From Lacrimispora sphenoides (lineage in GTDB: Bacteria > Bacillota > Clostridia > Lachnospirales > Lachnospiraceae), in assembly GCF_900105215.1 (NCBI RefSeq), contig NZ_FOIP01000001.1, positions 1,882,001 through 1,946,000 on the forward strand: DNA of 64,000 nucleotides. The letters are read 5' to 3'. The first letter of the stretch is position 1; each line of letters starts with the position of its first letter. The position numbers were made by a program, and so were the translations under genes. The notes under the pieces are model-generated. The model made no database searches, had not been told where the DNA came from, and was given only the letters and a program-made list of their open reading frames with translations. Shown here piece after piece: positions 17,486-26,627 of this stretch.

Positions 17486-18505
17486 TTGGAAGAGATAAAG
17501 AAAAACGATGATAAAATCCTGTCCGTCCAAAATGTGCATACCACCTTCCACACCCACGGGAAATCGGTAAAGGCGGTTCGCGGCGTAAGCTTTTATGCAG
17601 GCTATCAGGAAATCCTGGCCGTTGTGGGGGAATCCGGCAGCGGTAAAAGTGTTCTGATGAAATCCATCATGGGCCTGATGCCGGAGAATGCAGAGGTCAC
17701 CGCGGACCAGATTTTATTTATGGATAAGAACATACTTGAAATGACACCGGAGCAGCAAAGAAAGATGAGGGGAAAAGAGATCGCCATGGTTTTCCAGGAC
17801 CCCATGACGGCTTTGAACCCATTAAGAACCATTGGCTTTCATCTGACAGAGGTGCTGAAACGCCATAGGGGGATGGATAAGCGTGCTGCTCAGAAGGAAG
17901 CGGTTGCAGTTTTGGAACAGGTGGGAATCCCATCTCCCGAAAAGAGGCTCAATCAGTATCCTCATGAATTTTCCGGAGGTATGAGACAGAGGGTGTTAAT
18001 TGCCATGGCCCTTTGCTGCCGGCCGAAGTTACTGATTGCAGATGAGCCGACTACGGCTCTTGATGTTACCATTCAGGCCCAGATCCTGGAACTTTTGAAA
18101 AAGCTGCAGGATGAAACGGGAATGAGTATCATACTCATCACTCATGATCTTGGAGTGGTGGCAAGCTTAAGCCGCCGGATCATGGTTATGTATGGCGGAC
18201 TTATGATGGAAGAGGGGCTTACCGAAGAAATCTTTTATTCGCCTAAGCATCCCTATACCAGGGCCCTTCTTCAGGCAATTCCCAAACCTCAGACAGGGGA
18301 CCGGAAGCGGCTGGAACCAATCCCGGGAATGGCTCCGTCCTTAATCGATCCCCCGGATGGCTGTCCCTTTGCTGAGCGGTGTAAATTTGCCTGTGAACAG
18401 TGTGAGAAGGGAATTCCCAAGTACCGGGTATATTCGGACACCCAGAGAGCCATGTGTATCTATTCGGCAGAGGAACTGGATGCAAGGGAAAGGAAGGTAG
18501 ACTGA
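17486..18505 (+). CDS. ABC transporter ATP-binding protein, DppD type
   Basis: A 339-residue ATPase. Walker A is GESGSGKS, the signature SGGMRQR, and Walker [12 protein letters not shown]. The C-terminal oligopeptide-transporter extension carries cysteines ([16 protein letters not shown]) that in this family can hold an Fe-S cluster. The start is TTG at 17486: GAGGA lies 8 nt upstream and no in-frame ATG occurs before the conserved domain. Confidence 0.87.
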   Translation: MEEIKKNDDKILSVQNVHTTFHTHGKSVKAVRGVSFYAGYQEILAVVGESGSGKSVLMKSIMGLMPENAEVTADQILFMDKNILEMTPEQQRKMRGKEIAMVFQDPMTALNPLRTIGFHLTEVLKRHRGMDKRAAQKEAVAVLEQVGIPSPEKRLNQYPHEFSGGMRQRVLIAMALCCRPKLLIADEPTTALDVTIQAQILELLKKLQDETGMSIILITHDLGVVASLSRRIMVMYGGLMMEEGLTEEIFYSPKHPYTRALLQAIPKPQTGDRKRLEPIPGMAPSLIDPPDGCPFAERCKFACEQCEKGIPKYRVYSDTQRAMCIYSAEELDARERKVD

Positions 18506-18506
18506 T

Positions 18507-19499
18507 ATGGATAACAGGAACCAGGAAATCCTGCTGGAAGCCAGGGAGGTATGTAAATATTTTCCGGCCAAGGACTTTTTCGGCCGCAAGAAGGCAGAGG
18601 TAAAGGCAGTGGACGGTGTGAATATTACTATCCGAAAAGGGGAAACCTTTGGACTGGTAGGAGAATCCGGCTGCGGGAAATCCACCTTAGGACGGACCTT
18701 AATCCGTATGTACGATCCCACCAGCGGGTCTATCCTGTTTAAGGGGCAGGATATCACCAGGGTAAAGGGCAGTAAGTTACTTCCTATCCACCGGCAGATG
18801 CAGATCATTTTCCAGGATCCCTATTCAGCTCTGGATCCTCATCACAATGTGCGGGAGATCATTGGAGAGTCCATGGCGGCGGTATCTGGCATAGCGGCAA
18901 GCGAGGTGGACGGCAGAATCGAAGAGATGCTTAAAAAGGTTGGAATGAAGCCGGATGACATGTACAAGTATGCCTATGAGTTTTCCGGAGGCCAGCGTCA
19001 GAGAATCGGAATTGCCAGGGCATTGGCAGTAGAACCGGAATTTTTACTCTGCGACGAACCGATCTCTGCCCTGGATGTTTCCATTCAGGCACAGGTAGTA
19101 AACATGCTGGAGGATTTACAGGAGGAAATGGGGCTCACTTATCTGTTTGTAGCTCATGATCTGTCCATGGTACGCCATATTTCCACACGGATCGGCGTCA
19201 TGTATTTAGGCAGACTGGTGGAGATCGCAGACAGCGACGAACTGTATGAAAATCCTCTTCATCCTTATACAAAGGCGCTTCTTTCTGCTATCCCGGTAGC
19301 TGATCCCCAGCTTTCTGCAAAGTCAAAGCGGCTGATGCTTCATGGAGAACTTCCAAGCCCCATGCATGTGCCTTCCGGCTGCCATTTCCATACCAGATGC
19401 ATGTATGCTGTGGAAGAATGCAGCAGGGCTGTGCCGGAGATGAAAGAGGTTTCACCCGAACATTTTGTGGCATGCTCTTGTCTGCCAATTAAAGGATAA
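18507..19499 (+). CDS. ABC transporter ATP-binding protein, DppF type
   Basis: A 330-residue ATPase partner of the preceding protein. Walker A is GESGCGKS, the signature SGGQRQR, and Walker B LLCDEPISALD. The C-terminal extension again has a Cys cluster (SGCHFHTRCMYAVEEC). It starts one base after the DppD-type stop and ends the importer operon. Confidence 0.88.
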   Translation: MDNRNQEILLEAREVCKYFPAKDFFGRKKAEVKAVDGVNITIRKGETFGLVGESGCGKSTLGRTLIRMYDPTSGSILFKGQDITRVKGSKLLPIHRQMQIIFQDPYSALDPHHNVREIIGESMAAVSGIAASEVDGRIEEMLKKVGMKPDDMYKYAYEFSGGQRQRIGIARALAVEPEFLLCDEPISALDVSIQAQVVNMLEDLQEEMGLTYLFVAHDLSMVRHISTRIGVMYLGRLVEIADSDELYENPLHPYTKALLSAIPVADPQLSAKSKRLMLHGELPSPMHVPSGCHFHTRCMYAVEECSRAVPEMKEVSPEHFVACSCLPIKG

Positions 19500-19513
19500 A
19501 ACGAAAATAATCC

Positions 19514-19542
19514 TTGACTTTTCAAATAAAACTTTTTATAAT
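19514..19542 (+). promoter_or_regulatory. Promoter upstream of the amino acid ABC operon
   Basis: TTGACT (19514-19519), 17 bp, perfect TATAAT (19537-19542). Its predicted start site is about 20 nt before the hairpin at 19567. Confidence 0.7.
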
Positions 19543-19566
19543 AACAACAATTAAAAAAGACTAAGC

Positions 19567-19608
19567 AAAGACGCTTAAGACATTCAAACTCTAAGGCGTC
19601 TTTTTGCA
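19567..19608 (+). terminator. Hairpin with U-tract: terminator or attenuator in the leader
   Basis: Stem AAAGACGC (19567-19574) with GCGTCTTT (19596-19603), further TTA/TAA pairing in the loop, then a run of T. It may end the upstream importer operon, but because it lies downstream of the promoter at 19514 it would also be transcribed as a leader terminator for the amino acid importer. Confidence 0.6.
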
Positions 19609-19684
19609 TATTTTTAGGAAGAAATACAGAACGCCTTGTGTCCAAAAGACATAAACAAGAAATAAGAGGAAAGGGGATGGAATT

Positions 19685-20416
19685 ATGCCAGATATGGTGA
19701 AAGTTGAAAACTTAAAGAAGAACTTCGGAGATTTAGAGGTTTTAAAGGATATAAGCCTGACAGTAAAGGAGGGCGAAAAGCTGGTCATAATCGGACCCTC
19801 CGGCTCAGGAAAGTCCACCTTTATCCGCTGCATCAACTACTTAGAGGAACCAACCAGCGGAAAGATAACCGTGGCAGGCACGGAAGTGACAAAAAAGAAC
19901 CATTTGGAAATGGCTAAAAAGTATTCCTCTATGGTCTTTCAGCAATTCAATTTATATCCCCATCTGACTGTCTTAGAAAATCTGACTTTAGCACCCATTA
20001 AGCTGCAGCATGTTCCCAAGGAAGAGGCAAAGAAGAATGCCATCAAATGCCTGGAACGAGTCGGTTTAAAGGAAAAAGCGGGAAATTATCCGATCCAGCT
20101 CTCCGGCGGTCAGCAGCAGAGAGTGGCAATAGCTAGGGCTTTATGCACCAAACAGCCCTTAATACTCTTTGATGAGCCTACCTCTGCACTGGATCCTGAG
20201 ATGGTTCAGGAGGTTTTAAATGTTATGGTGGAGCTGGCTCATGAGAACATCACCATGATCTGTGTGACTCATGAAATGGGCTTTGCACGCCAGGTGGCAG
20301 ACCGGGTGATCTTCATGGATGGAGGCTACATCCTGGAAGAGGGAACGCCGGAACACTTTTTTGAATGTCCGGAACATGAGCGGACCAAAGCGTTTTTAAG
20401 CAAGATCCTTCATTAG
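19685..20416 (+). CDS. Polar amino acid ABC transporter ATP-binding protein (GlnQ type)
   Basis: A 243-residue ATPase with Walker [10 protein letters not shown], the signature LSGGQQQR, Walker [15 protein letters not shown] and the H-loop VTHEMGFA. Length and sequence fit GlnQ/HisP proteins. It leads a four-gene operon with a binding lipoprotein and two permeases. Confidence 0.9.
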   Translation: MPDMVKVENLKKNFGDLEVLKDISLTVKEGEKLVIIGPSGSGKSTFIRCINYLEEPTSGKITVAGTEVTKKNHLEMAKKYSSMVFQQFNLYPHLTVLENLTLAPIKLQHVPKEEAKKNAIKCLERVGLKEKAGNYPIQLSGGQQQRVAIARALCTKQPLILFDEPTSALDPEMVQEVLNVMVELAHENITMICVTHEMGFARQVADRVIFMDGGYILEEGTPEHFFECPEHERTKAFLSKILH

Positions 20417-20455
20417 GATGTTGATTAAATTATATTAATGAGGAGGGAACCAATT

Positions 20456-21346
20456 ATGATGAAGAAAATGTTATCACTTGCCCTTGCTTTTGCGACTGTG
20501 GCATCTTTAACTGCATGCGGCGCAAAGGCTCCGGAGGCTACTACGGCTGCTCCAGCTGAGTCTACTGCAAAGGAAGGAGCGGCTGGCTCAGATGCAGCAG
20601 GCGGAAAAGCCACAGCAGACGTACAGAAAATTATTGACCGCGGAGTTTTAAAGGTTGGCTGTAAGGCAGATATTCCAAAGTTCAGCTTACAGAATACGGC
20701 TACCGGAGAATATGAAGGCTTTGAGGATGACCTGGCTTATGAGATTGCCGGCTCCATCTTCGGATGCACCGCAGATGAAGCAAAAGAAAAGAAGCTGGTA
20801 GAATTCCAGGGCGTAACCGCTAAGACAAGAGGACCTCTCTTAGAGAACGGAGAGATCGATCTGGTTATCGCTACCTTTACCATTACACCGGAAAGAAAAG
20901 AAACTTATAACTTCTCTACCCCATATTTTACCGACGCGGTAGGACTTCTGGTAAATAAGAGTTCCGGGATCGAGTCCATCGAAGATCTGGATGGCAAGAT
21001 CATCGGAGTTGCCCAGTCCTCTACGACAAAGGACGGCTTTAAGAAATATGTTGATGAAAAAGGATACAAGGTAAATCCTCAGTTCCAGGAGTTTGACGGT
21101 TATCCGGCGCTGGCTCAGGCACTGGCAACCAATCAGATCGACTGCTTTTCCGTAGACCGTGCGATTCTGGCAGGCTATTTAAACGACGGCAACCAGATCT
21201 TACAGGACCGTTTCGCGGAACAGGATTATGGTGTTGCAGCAGCAAAAGAGAATGCAGGGCTTGCAGCTCTTGTTGATGATAAAGTGACTTCCATGATTTC
21301 TGACGGTTCTCTTATGAATCTTCAGGACAAATGGGGATTGCAGTAA
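20456..21346 (+). CDS. Amino acid ABC transporter substrate-binding lipoprotein (family 3)
   Basis: A 296-residue protein with a lipoprotein signal (lipobox SLTAC at about residues 17-21), a Thr/Ala-rich linker and the SBP_bac_3 fold (RGVLKVGCKADIPKF, GEYEGFEDDLAYEIA, FSTPYFTDAVGLLV). It likely binds a polar amino acid such as Glu, Asp, Gln or Cys; which one cannot be read from sequence. The start at 20456 is 8 nt after AGGAGGG; the upstream in-frame ATG at 20438 overlaps that site and is rejected. Confidence 0.88.
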   Translation: MMKKMLSLALAFATVASLTACGAKAPEATTAAPAESTAKEGAAGSDAAGGKATADVQKIIDRGVLKVGCKADIPKFSLQNTATGEYEGFEDDLAYEIAGSIFGCTADEAKEKKLVEFQGVTAKTRGPLLENGEIDLVIATFTITPERKETYNFSTPYFTDAVGLLVNKSSGIESIEDLDGKIIGVAQSSTTKDGFKKYVDEKGYKVNPQFQEFDGYPALAQALATNQIDCFSVDRAILAGYLNDGNQILQDRFAEQDYGVAAAKENAGLAALVDDKVTSMISDGSLMNLQDKWGLQ

Positions 21347-21370
21347 ACCCTTATGTAAAGGATAGATGAC

Positions 21371-22105
21371 ATGATAAAAGGTCTTTTTGATGCAAAACGC
21401 TGGAATGCCCTGTTTCAGGCATTTCCCGAATATTATATACCGGGCTTTCTTATGACGCTTAAAATATCACTGGTGGGGCTGGCCGTTGCGCTGGTCCTGG
21501 GAGTGATATTTGGTATGTTTTCCACGGCTAAATTTAAGCCATTAAAGATAATTTCACGAATTTATGTGGAATTCATACAGAATACGCCTCTGGCTTTGCA
21601 GGTATTGTGCTATTATTCTGTGCTGCCTATGGTATTTTCCAGCTCAGGTTTCAGGATTCCCAAGTTCGTGCTGGGCGTGATCGGGGTAGGTGTCTATCAT
21701 GGCGCCTATATATCAGAGGTTTTAAGGACCGGTATCGAAGCCATACCAAAAGGCCAGTCCGAGGCAGCTTCGTCTCAGGGCTTTTCCTATCTGGATACCA
21801 TGTATCATATCATTCTGCCTCAGACTATAAAGATTATTATGCCGCCTCTTGCGAATCAGGCGCTGAATCTGGTGAAGAATACCTCCATTCTGGCTATGGT
21901 GGCTGGTATGGACCTTATGTATTTTACGGATTCCTGGGGAGCTGACCGGGGATACTTTGCCCAGGCGTATTTTACAAGCGCCGTGATGTACTTTATCATC
22001 TGTTTCCCATTGGCAAGGCTGGCCCGTTATCTGGAAATCAGATCCATGCGGCTTCCCGTAGCAAAAACGCTTGATATTAAGGCAGATGAGGAGGCAGCAT
22101 GTTAG
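21371..22105 (+). CDS. Amino acid ABC transporter permease (HisM/GlnP type)
   Basis: A 244-residue permease with about five membrane helices, the early signature IPGFLMTLKISLVGL and the EAA loop (GQSEAASSQGFSYLDTMYHI). Its last seven bases overlap the next permease gene, so the two are translationally coupled and probably form the channel together. Confidence 0.88.
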   Translation: MIKGLFDAKRWNALFQAFPEYYIPGFLMTLKISLVGLAVALVLGVIFGMFSTAKFKPLKIISRIYVEFIQNTPLALQVLCYYSVLPMVFSSSGFRIPKFVLGVIGVGVYHGAYISEVLRTGIEAIPKGQSEAASSQGFSYLDTMYHIILPQTIKIIMPPLANQALNLVKNTSILAMVAGMDLMYFTDSWGADRGYFAQAYFTSAVMYFIICFPLARLARYLEIRSMRLPVAKTLDIKADEEAAC

Positions 22106-22761
22106 AATTATTTCATCAGATATTTACACCGGCTAATGTGACTTTCATGCTGAAGGGCCTAAGAATGACGGTCATGATTGCTGTTCTAGCCACCGTTATC
22201 AGTACATTTTTCGGAACGATCCTGGCTCTTATCAGGACCTATTCATCAGGGAAATGGAAGTGGACAGGAGGGCTTGTGGCTGCCTATACGGAATTTTTCC
22301 GCTGTACACCCAATCTTTTGTGGATACTCTGGATCTATTTCACAGTAAAGGGGAATAAGGTAGGAGTATCAGTGTTTGCGATTTCCCTTTTCACCTCAGC
22401 GGTCATGGCTGAAATATTCCGGGGGGGCTTAAACTCCATTCCTAAAGGGCAGTTCGAGGGAGCCCAGTCCCAGGGATTCAGCTTTATAGAGACTCTTATA
22501 TTTATCGTGCTTCCCCAAATGTATAAGAAGGTGATTCCGGCCCTGCTCAGCCAGGTGATCACCATCATCAAAGACACTTCTTTCTTAAAGATGGTGGATG
22601 TGGCGGAGTTTATGAGAAACTGCTCCGTTGTTCTTGGAAGCATATACGATGTCAGAGGCATGCTGCTTTTATTCGGTTTTGAAGCTCTCTGCTATTTTAC
22701 CATCTGCTTTGCCCTTAGCTGCGCGGTGAGGGGATATCAGAAAACCATTGTGACTGGTTAG
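22099..22761 (+). CDS. Amino acid ABC transporter permease, second subunit
   Basis: A 220-residue permease of the same family, with MLKGLRMTVMIAVLAT near the start and the EAA loop (KGQFEGAQSQGFSFIETLIF). GAGGAGG inside the preceding gene precedes its ATG. Confidence 0.87.
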   Translation: MLELFHQIFTPANVTFMLKGLRMTVMIAVLATVISTFFGTILALIRTYSSGKWKWTGGLVAAYTEFFRCTPNLLWILWIYFTVKGNKVGVSVFAISLFTSAVMAEIFRGGLNSIPKGQFEGAQSQGFSFIETLIFIVLPQMYKKVIPALLSQVITIIKDTSFLKMVDVAEFMRNCSVVLGSIYDVRGMLLLFGFEALCYFTICFALSCAVRGYQKTIVTG

Positions 22762-22777
22762 GGAGGATCATCTTGAC

Positions 22778-23374
22778 ATGAAAAAGTTTACTATCACCAT
22801 TACCCGTGAATTCGGAAGCCTGGGGCGGTCCATCGCCAAGGCGCTGTCCAGAGAGCTGGGAGTGGAATTCTATGACCGTGATATTGTGGAGGAGGTCGCA
22901 AAGCAGTTGAACCTTCCTGTTTCCACGGTCAGCGATGAAGAAGAAAAGTCAAAGCAAAGCTTTTTGCCCCGCATGTTTCCTTTGGGGACTGACGAGACTT
23001 ATATCCAGGATATTATTTTTGATGTTCAAAAAGGCATTATCCTGGATCTGGCCAAAAAGTCCAGCTGCATCCTGGTAGGAAGATGCTCGGATTACTTACT
23101 GGAAAAGGAAAAGAACAACATCAATATATTCATTTATGCATCTTATGAAAAAAGGCTGGAAAACTGTGTGAACACTCTTGGCATGACTGAGAGTGAGGGG
23201 AAACGAATGATCGCCTCCGTAGACAAGGCCAGAAATGCCTATCATAAGAAATACGCCGGTTATCTGCCAGGTGATCCGAAGCATAAGAATCTGATGATCG
23301 ACTCCTCCCTTCTTGGAGTTACAGGAACTGCAAAGTTGATCGCTGAGATTGTGCACCAGCTGTATGGCGAATAG
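22778..23374 (+). CDS. Cytidylate kinase-like family protein
   Basis: A 198-residue P-loop-type nucleotide kinase relative. It begins ITITREFGSLGRSIAKALS, the altered P-loop of this family, followed by EFYDRDIVEEVAKQ, a loop with CILVGRCSDYLL, and the lid-like YHKKYAG. It is common in Clostridia as a stand-alone gene whose substrate is unproven. It lies 16 nt after the permease gene and ends the unit before a strong terminator. Confidence 0.8.
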   Translation: MKKFTITITREFGSLGRSIAKALSRELGVEFYDRDIVEEVAKQLNLPVSTVSDEEEKSKQSFLPRMFPLGTDETYIQDIIFDVQKGIILDLAKKSSCILVGRCSDYLLEKEKNNINIFIYASYEKRLENCVNTLGMTESEGKRMIASVDKARNAYHKKYAGYLPGDPKHKNLMIDSSLLGVTGTAKLIAEIVHQLYGE

Positions 23375-23394
23375 AATAGGAAGCTTTTGTAAAT

Positions 23395-23455
23395 ACAGGC
23401 CTTTTTGGCGAAACGCGGGTGAATGCCCGGTTTTTCGCCAAAAGGGCCTGTTTTG
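23395..23455 (+). terminator. Strong rho-independent terminator
   Basis: A long hairpin: ACAGGCC…TTTTGGCGAAA on the left (from 23395) pairs with TTTTTCGCCAAAAGGGCCTGT on the right (to 23451), with an inner CGGG/CCCG stem, then TTTTG. It ends the amino acid importer operon. Confidence 0.8.
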
Positions 23456-23484
23456 TTGACATGGAAGAGAACCAGGGATAAAAT
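23456..23484 (+). promoter_or_regulatory. Consensus promoter of the CorA-like gene
   Basis: TTGACA (23456-23461), 17 bp, TAAAAT (23479-23484), placed immediately after the terminator T-run. Confidence 0.7.
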
Positions 23485-23557
23485 TGGATAAAGGAACAGG
23501 CTGGCAGGGATTGGGTGAGGAAGCCTGATAAATATACATCGGCAGGAGGAAAGAAAC

Positions 23558-24487
23558 GTGCGTTATCGAATAAAGAAAAGGCTGGTTCCCGTGGGAACGG
23601 ATGAGGTGGTTCCGGAAGAGGAGGCCCTTGTGGAGATCATGAGCAAGGAAGAATACTGGAAAGAATACCATACGAAGTATCAGGACCATTTGCTGATGAA
23701 AAGTTTGGAAAGGGCGCAGTATTGCAGGGCAGACTTATTAAAGGACTGTATCGTTGGAACCCTTGTTATTCCTGTTAAAAAGGAGCTTTTTGGCAGGCCC
23801 GTAGTGTTTGGCTATTACATGGACCAAAGCCGGCTTATACTTATTGATGACAGCGGGGAAGCGGAAAAAATACTTCATGATATGGAACGGATCCAGTACT
23901 TTGACAAGACATGTGTTTCCCATATGTTTTTTGAGTTTCTGGAGTACCAGGTAAAGGATGAGATTGAATTTTTACAGAAGTATGAGGAAAAGCTGGCAGC
24001 AATGGAAGACCGGATCATGAGCGGAAAAAGAGAGCGGAGCGATGTTCCGGGAGCCATACTAAGGGCGAGGAAAGAGCTGGCAAAGATTTCTTCCTACTAT
24101 GGACAACTATTAAATATCAGCCAAACCTTGACGGAAAATTATAATGGGTTATTAAAGGATGAAGACTGTGCACTGTTCCATCTGTTTTCCGGCCGTATGG
24201 CAAGGCTTACCGAGCATGGAAAGGAATTAAGGGAATATGCCCTGCAGATCCGGGAAATGTATCAGGTGCATATAGATATGAAGCAAAACCATGTACTGTC
24301 CTTTCTCACAATGGTCACTGTGATCTTCATGCCCCTCACTCTGATCGCCGGCTGGTATGGCATGAATTTTAAAAATATGCCAGAACTTAACTGGAATTAC
24401 GGCTATCAGGTCTGTGTGACAGCCAGTGTTATCATTATTCTGGTAGAGATATGGTATTTCAATAAGAACGGCTGGCTAAAAAGATAG
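23558..24487 (+). CDS. CorA family divalent cation transporter
   Basis: A 309-residue CorA-type channel. A long cytosolic N-terminal domain precedes two C-terminal membrane helices (about residues 245-268 and 280-302) separated by the selectivity motif YGMNF followed by MPE, the hallmark of Mg2+ (or Co2+/Ni2+) CorA proteins. The start is GTG with GGAGGAAAG about 6 nt upstream. It is monocistronic, with its own promoter. Confidence 0.87.
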   Translation: MRYRIKKRLVPVGTDEVVPEEEALVEIMSKEEYWKEYHTKYQDHLLMKSLERAQYCRADLLKDCIVGTLVIPVKKELFGRPVVFGYYMDQSRLILIDDSGEAEKILHDMERIQYFDKTCVSHMFFEFLEYQVKDEIEFLQKYEEKLAAMEDRIMSGKRERSDVPGAILRARKELAKISSYYGQLLNISQTLTENYNGLLKDEDCALFHLFSGRMARLTEHGKELREYALQIREMYQVHIDMKQNHVLSFLTMVTVIFMPLTLIAGWYGMNFKNMPELNWNYGYQVCVTASVIIILVEIWYFNKNGWLKR

Positions 24488-24549
24488 GGATTAAGGAAAT
24501 TGGTAATTATTTCCTATTGAAAAGTTGCGGGAAATTCAAGTCATTGCCC

Positions 24550-24578
24550 TTGACACTCAAAAAAAAATCTGCTATAGT
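24550..24578 (+). promoter_or_regulatory. Promoter of the DEAD-box helicase gene
   Basis: TTGACA (24550-24555), 17 bp, TATAGT (24573-24578). The leader from the predicted start site to the ATG is about 130 nt. Confidence 0.72.
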
Positions 24579-24593
24579 ATATCTTTGTGTGAA

Positions 24594-24690
24594 GCGAGAG
24601 GATGAAGGTCTGAAACGTGCCTGATGCCTCTCGTTTTGTTTGCGAAAAGTGTGTGCGAGGCCGTCGGCAACATGGGAAGCCGGTTGGCCG
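24594..24690 (+). promoter_or_regulatory. Structured 5' leader with hairpin plus U-tract (attenuator-like)
   Basis: First stem-loop GCGAGAGG (24594-24601) with CCTCTCG(T) (24627-24634), followed by TTTTGTTT. A second stem-loop GGCC…CGGC (24659-24668) with GCCG…GGCC (24679-24689) lies before the ribosome site. The first looks like a leader terminator. Cold-shock helicase genes often have long regulatory leaders; whether this one senses RNA folding or temperature is inference. Confidence 0.5.
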
Positions 24691-24711
24691 TAAGAAAGGA
24701 ACCAAGCATTT

Positions 24712-26394
24712 ATGGAAACAATTAGATTTGATGAATTACAGTTAGATGAAAGAATTCTGCGGGCAGTAGCAGACATGGGATTTGAAGAGGCATCTCCGAT
24801 CCAGGCCCAGGCCATTCCGGTCCAGGCTGAGGGAAGGGATATCGTTGGGCAGGCTCAGACAGGAACCGGTAAAACAGCAGCCTTTGGCATCCCAATGTTG
24901 CAGAAGATTGATCCTAAGGTGAAAAAGCTACAGGCGGTTGCCCTCTGTCCTACCAGAGAGCTTGCCATTCAGGTGGCAGATGAAATCCGCAGGCTTGCAA
25001 AATACATGCACGGTGTGAAAGTCCTTCCGATTTACGGAGGACAGGACATTGTAAAACAGATCCGTTCTTTAAAAGACGGTACTCAGATCATTATCGGAAC
25101 TCCTGGACGTGTTATGGACCATATGCGCAGGAAGACCGTGAAATTCGAGAACGTTCATACGGTAGTCATGGATGAAGCCGATGAGATGTTAAATATGGGA
25201 TTCCTTGAGGATATGGAAACTATTTTAAGCCAGCTTCCGGATGAGCGCCAGACGGTTATGTTCTCCGCTACCATGCCGCCTGCTATCATGGAAATTGCCA
25301 GAAAGTTCCAGCAGGAGCCGGTTACCGTTAAGGTAGTAAAGAAAGAACTGACCGTTCCCAAGGTAACCCAGTATTATTATGAAGTAAAGCCTAAGAGCAA
25401 GGTAGAAGTTATGTGCCGTCTGCTTGATATGTATGCACCAAAGCTGTCCGTTGTTTTCTGTAATACCAAAAAGCAGGTAGACGAACTGGTTCAGGCTCTT
25501 CAGGGACGCGGTTACTTTGCGGAAGGACTTCATGGAGACTTAAAGCAGATCCAGCGTGACAGGGTCATGAACAGCTTCCGTAACGGCAAGACAGAGATCC
25601 TTGTGGCAACTGATGTTGCAGCCCGTGGAATCGACGTAGACGACGTAGAGGCCGTGTTTAACTACGACCTTCCCCAGGATGACGAATATTATGTTCACAG
25701 AATCGGCCGTACCGGTCGAGCAGGCCGTGAGGGTATTGCCTTCAGTTTTGTAGTGGGTAAGGAAGTTTATAAGCTTCGCGATATCCAGCGTTACTGCAAG
25801 ACCAAGATCATTCCTCAGGCAATCCCTTCCTTAAATGACGTAACAGCCATTAAGGTGGATAAGGTTCTGGAAAATGTGGCTGATACCATTGGAGATACTG
25901 ATTTAAGCAAGATGGTGAACATCATTGAAAAGAAGCTTTTGGAAGAGGATTATACCTCCCTTGATCTGGCAGCAGCTTTGCTGAAGATGATGATTGGCGA
26001 GGAGAATGAGGATATCATCGATACAAGAGAGCCTCGTTCTCTTGATGATCTGGAAAGCCTATATGGCGGCGGAAACCGTGGCCGCAGCAGCAGAAACGGT
26101 AATGGAAATGGCCGGGGAGGAAGATATGATTCTTCTTCTTCCAGAGAAGATATGGCCCGCCTGTTCATTAACATTGGAAAGAACCAGAATGTGAAGCCAG
26201 GAGATATTCTGGGCGCCATTGCCGGAGAGTCTGGTATGCCGGGTAAGATGGTCGGAAGCATTGATATGTATGATAAGTATACATTCGTAGAGGTGCCAAG
26301 AGAAAGTGCCGACACAGTATTACAGGCTATGAAGGATGTTAAAATCAAAGGAAAAAATATCCATATGGAAAAAGCCAACGGAAAAGGCAGATAA
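24712..26394 (+). CDS. ATP-dependent DEAD-box RNA helicase, CsdA/DeaD-DbpA type
   Basis: A 560-residue RNA helicase. In order: Q motif (ASPIQAQAIPV), motif I AQTGTGKT, PTRELA, DEAD in MDEADEML, SAT, and HRIGRTGRAGRE. A Gly/Arg/Asn-rich linker at about residues 447-473 leads to a C-terminal DbpA-type RNA-binding domain (about 480-560). Such helicases act in ribosome assembly and cold adaptation. The structured leader suggests control after transcription start. Confidence 0.92.
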   Translation: METIRFDELQLDERILRAVADMGFEEASPIQAQAIPVQAEGRDIVGQAQTGTGKTAAFGIPMLQKIDPKVKKLQAVALCPTRELAIQVADEIRRLAKYMHGVKVLPIYGGQDIVKQIRSLKDGTQIIIGTPGRVMDHMRRKTVKFENVHTVVMDEADEMLNMGFLEDMETILSQLPDERQTVMFSATMPPAIMEIARKFQQEPVTVKVVKKELTVPKVTQYYYEVKPKSKVEVMCRLLDMYAPKLSVVFCNTKKQVDELVQALQGRGYFAEGLHGDLKQIQRDRVMNSFRNGKTEILVATDVAARGIDVDDVEAVFNYDLPQDDEYYVHRIGRTGRAGREGIAFSFVVGKEVYKLRDIQRYCKTKIIPQAIPSLNDVTAIKVDKVLENVADTIGDTDLSKMVNIIEKKLLEEDYTSLDLAAALLKMMIGEENEDIIDTREPRSLDDLESLYGGGNRGRSSRNGNGNGRGGRYDSSSSREDMARLFINIGKNQNVKPGDILGAIAGESGMPGKMVGSIDMYDKYTFVEVPRESADTVLQAMKDVKIKGKNIHMEKANGKGR

Positions 26395-26399
26395 ATTTC

Positions 26400-26462
26400 C
26401 GGGAGCTGGGAGAGAAAGGAAGACGGAGCGTCTTACCGGATCCACCCTGCTCCCGTTTTTTT
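26400..26462 (+). terminator. Terminator with nested hairpin
   Basis: Outer stem CGGGAGC (26400-26406) with GCTCCCG (26449-26455), an inner perfect hairpin AAGACG-GAG-CGTCTT in the loop, then seven T (26456-26462). Confidence 0.75.
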
Positions 26463-26627
26463 GTCCACAGGCCGTAAAAGGTTTTCTTGCTTCTTGTGGA
26501 AAAAGAAGTTACAATAAGTTCAAGATGTGTATATGGTACCGGCTTCAAGAGGTTTTGGGCCTGGAAATGCTTCGGGCAAGGCGTGAGAATAAGCTTGGAA
26601 GCGGGTATGTGGAAACAGGAGGTTATG

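Noticed and set aside
19543..19684. T-box or amino acid riboswitch before the amino acid importer
   Set aside because: No T-box sequence or known aptamer pattern seen; only a simple hairpin with U-tract.
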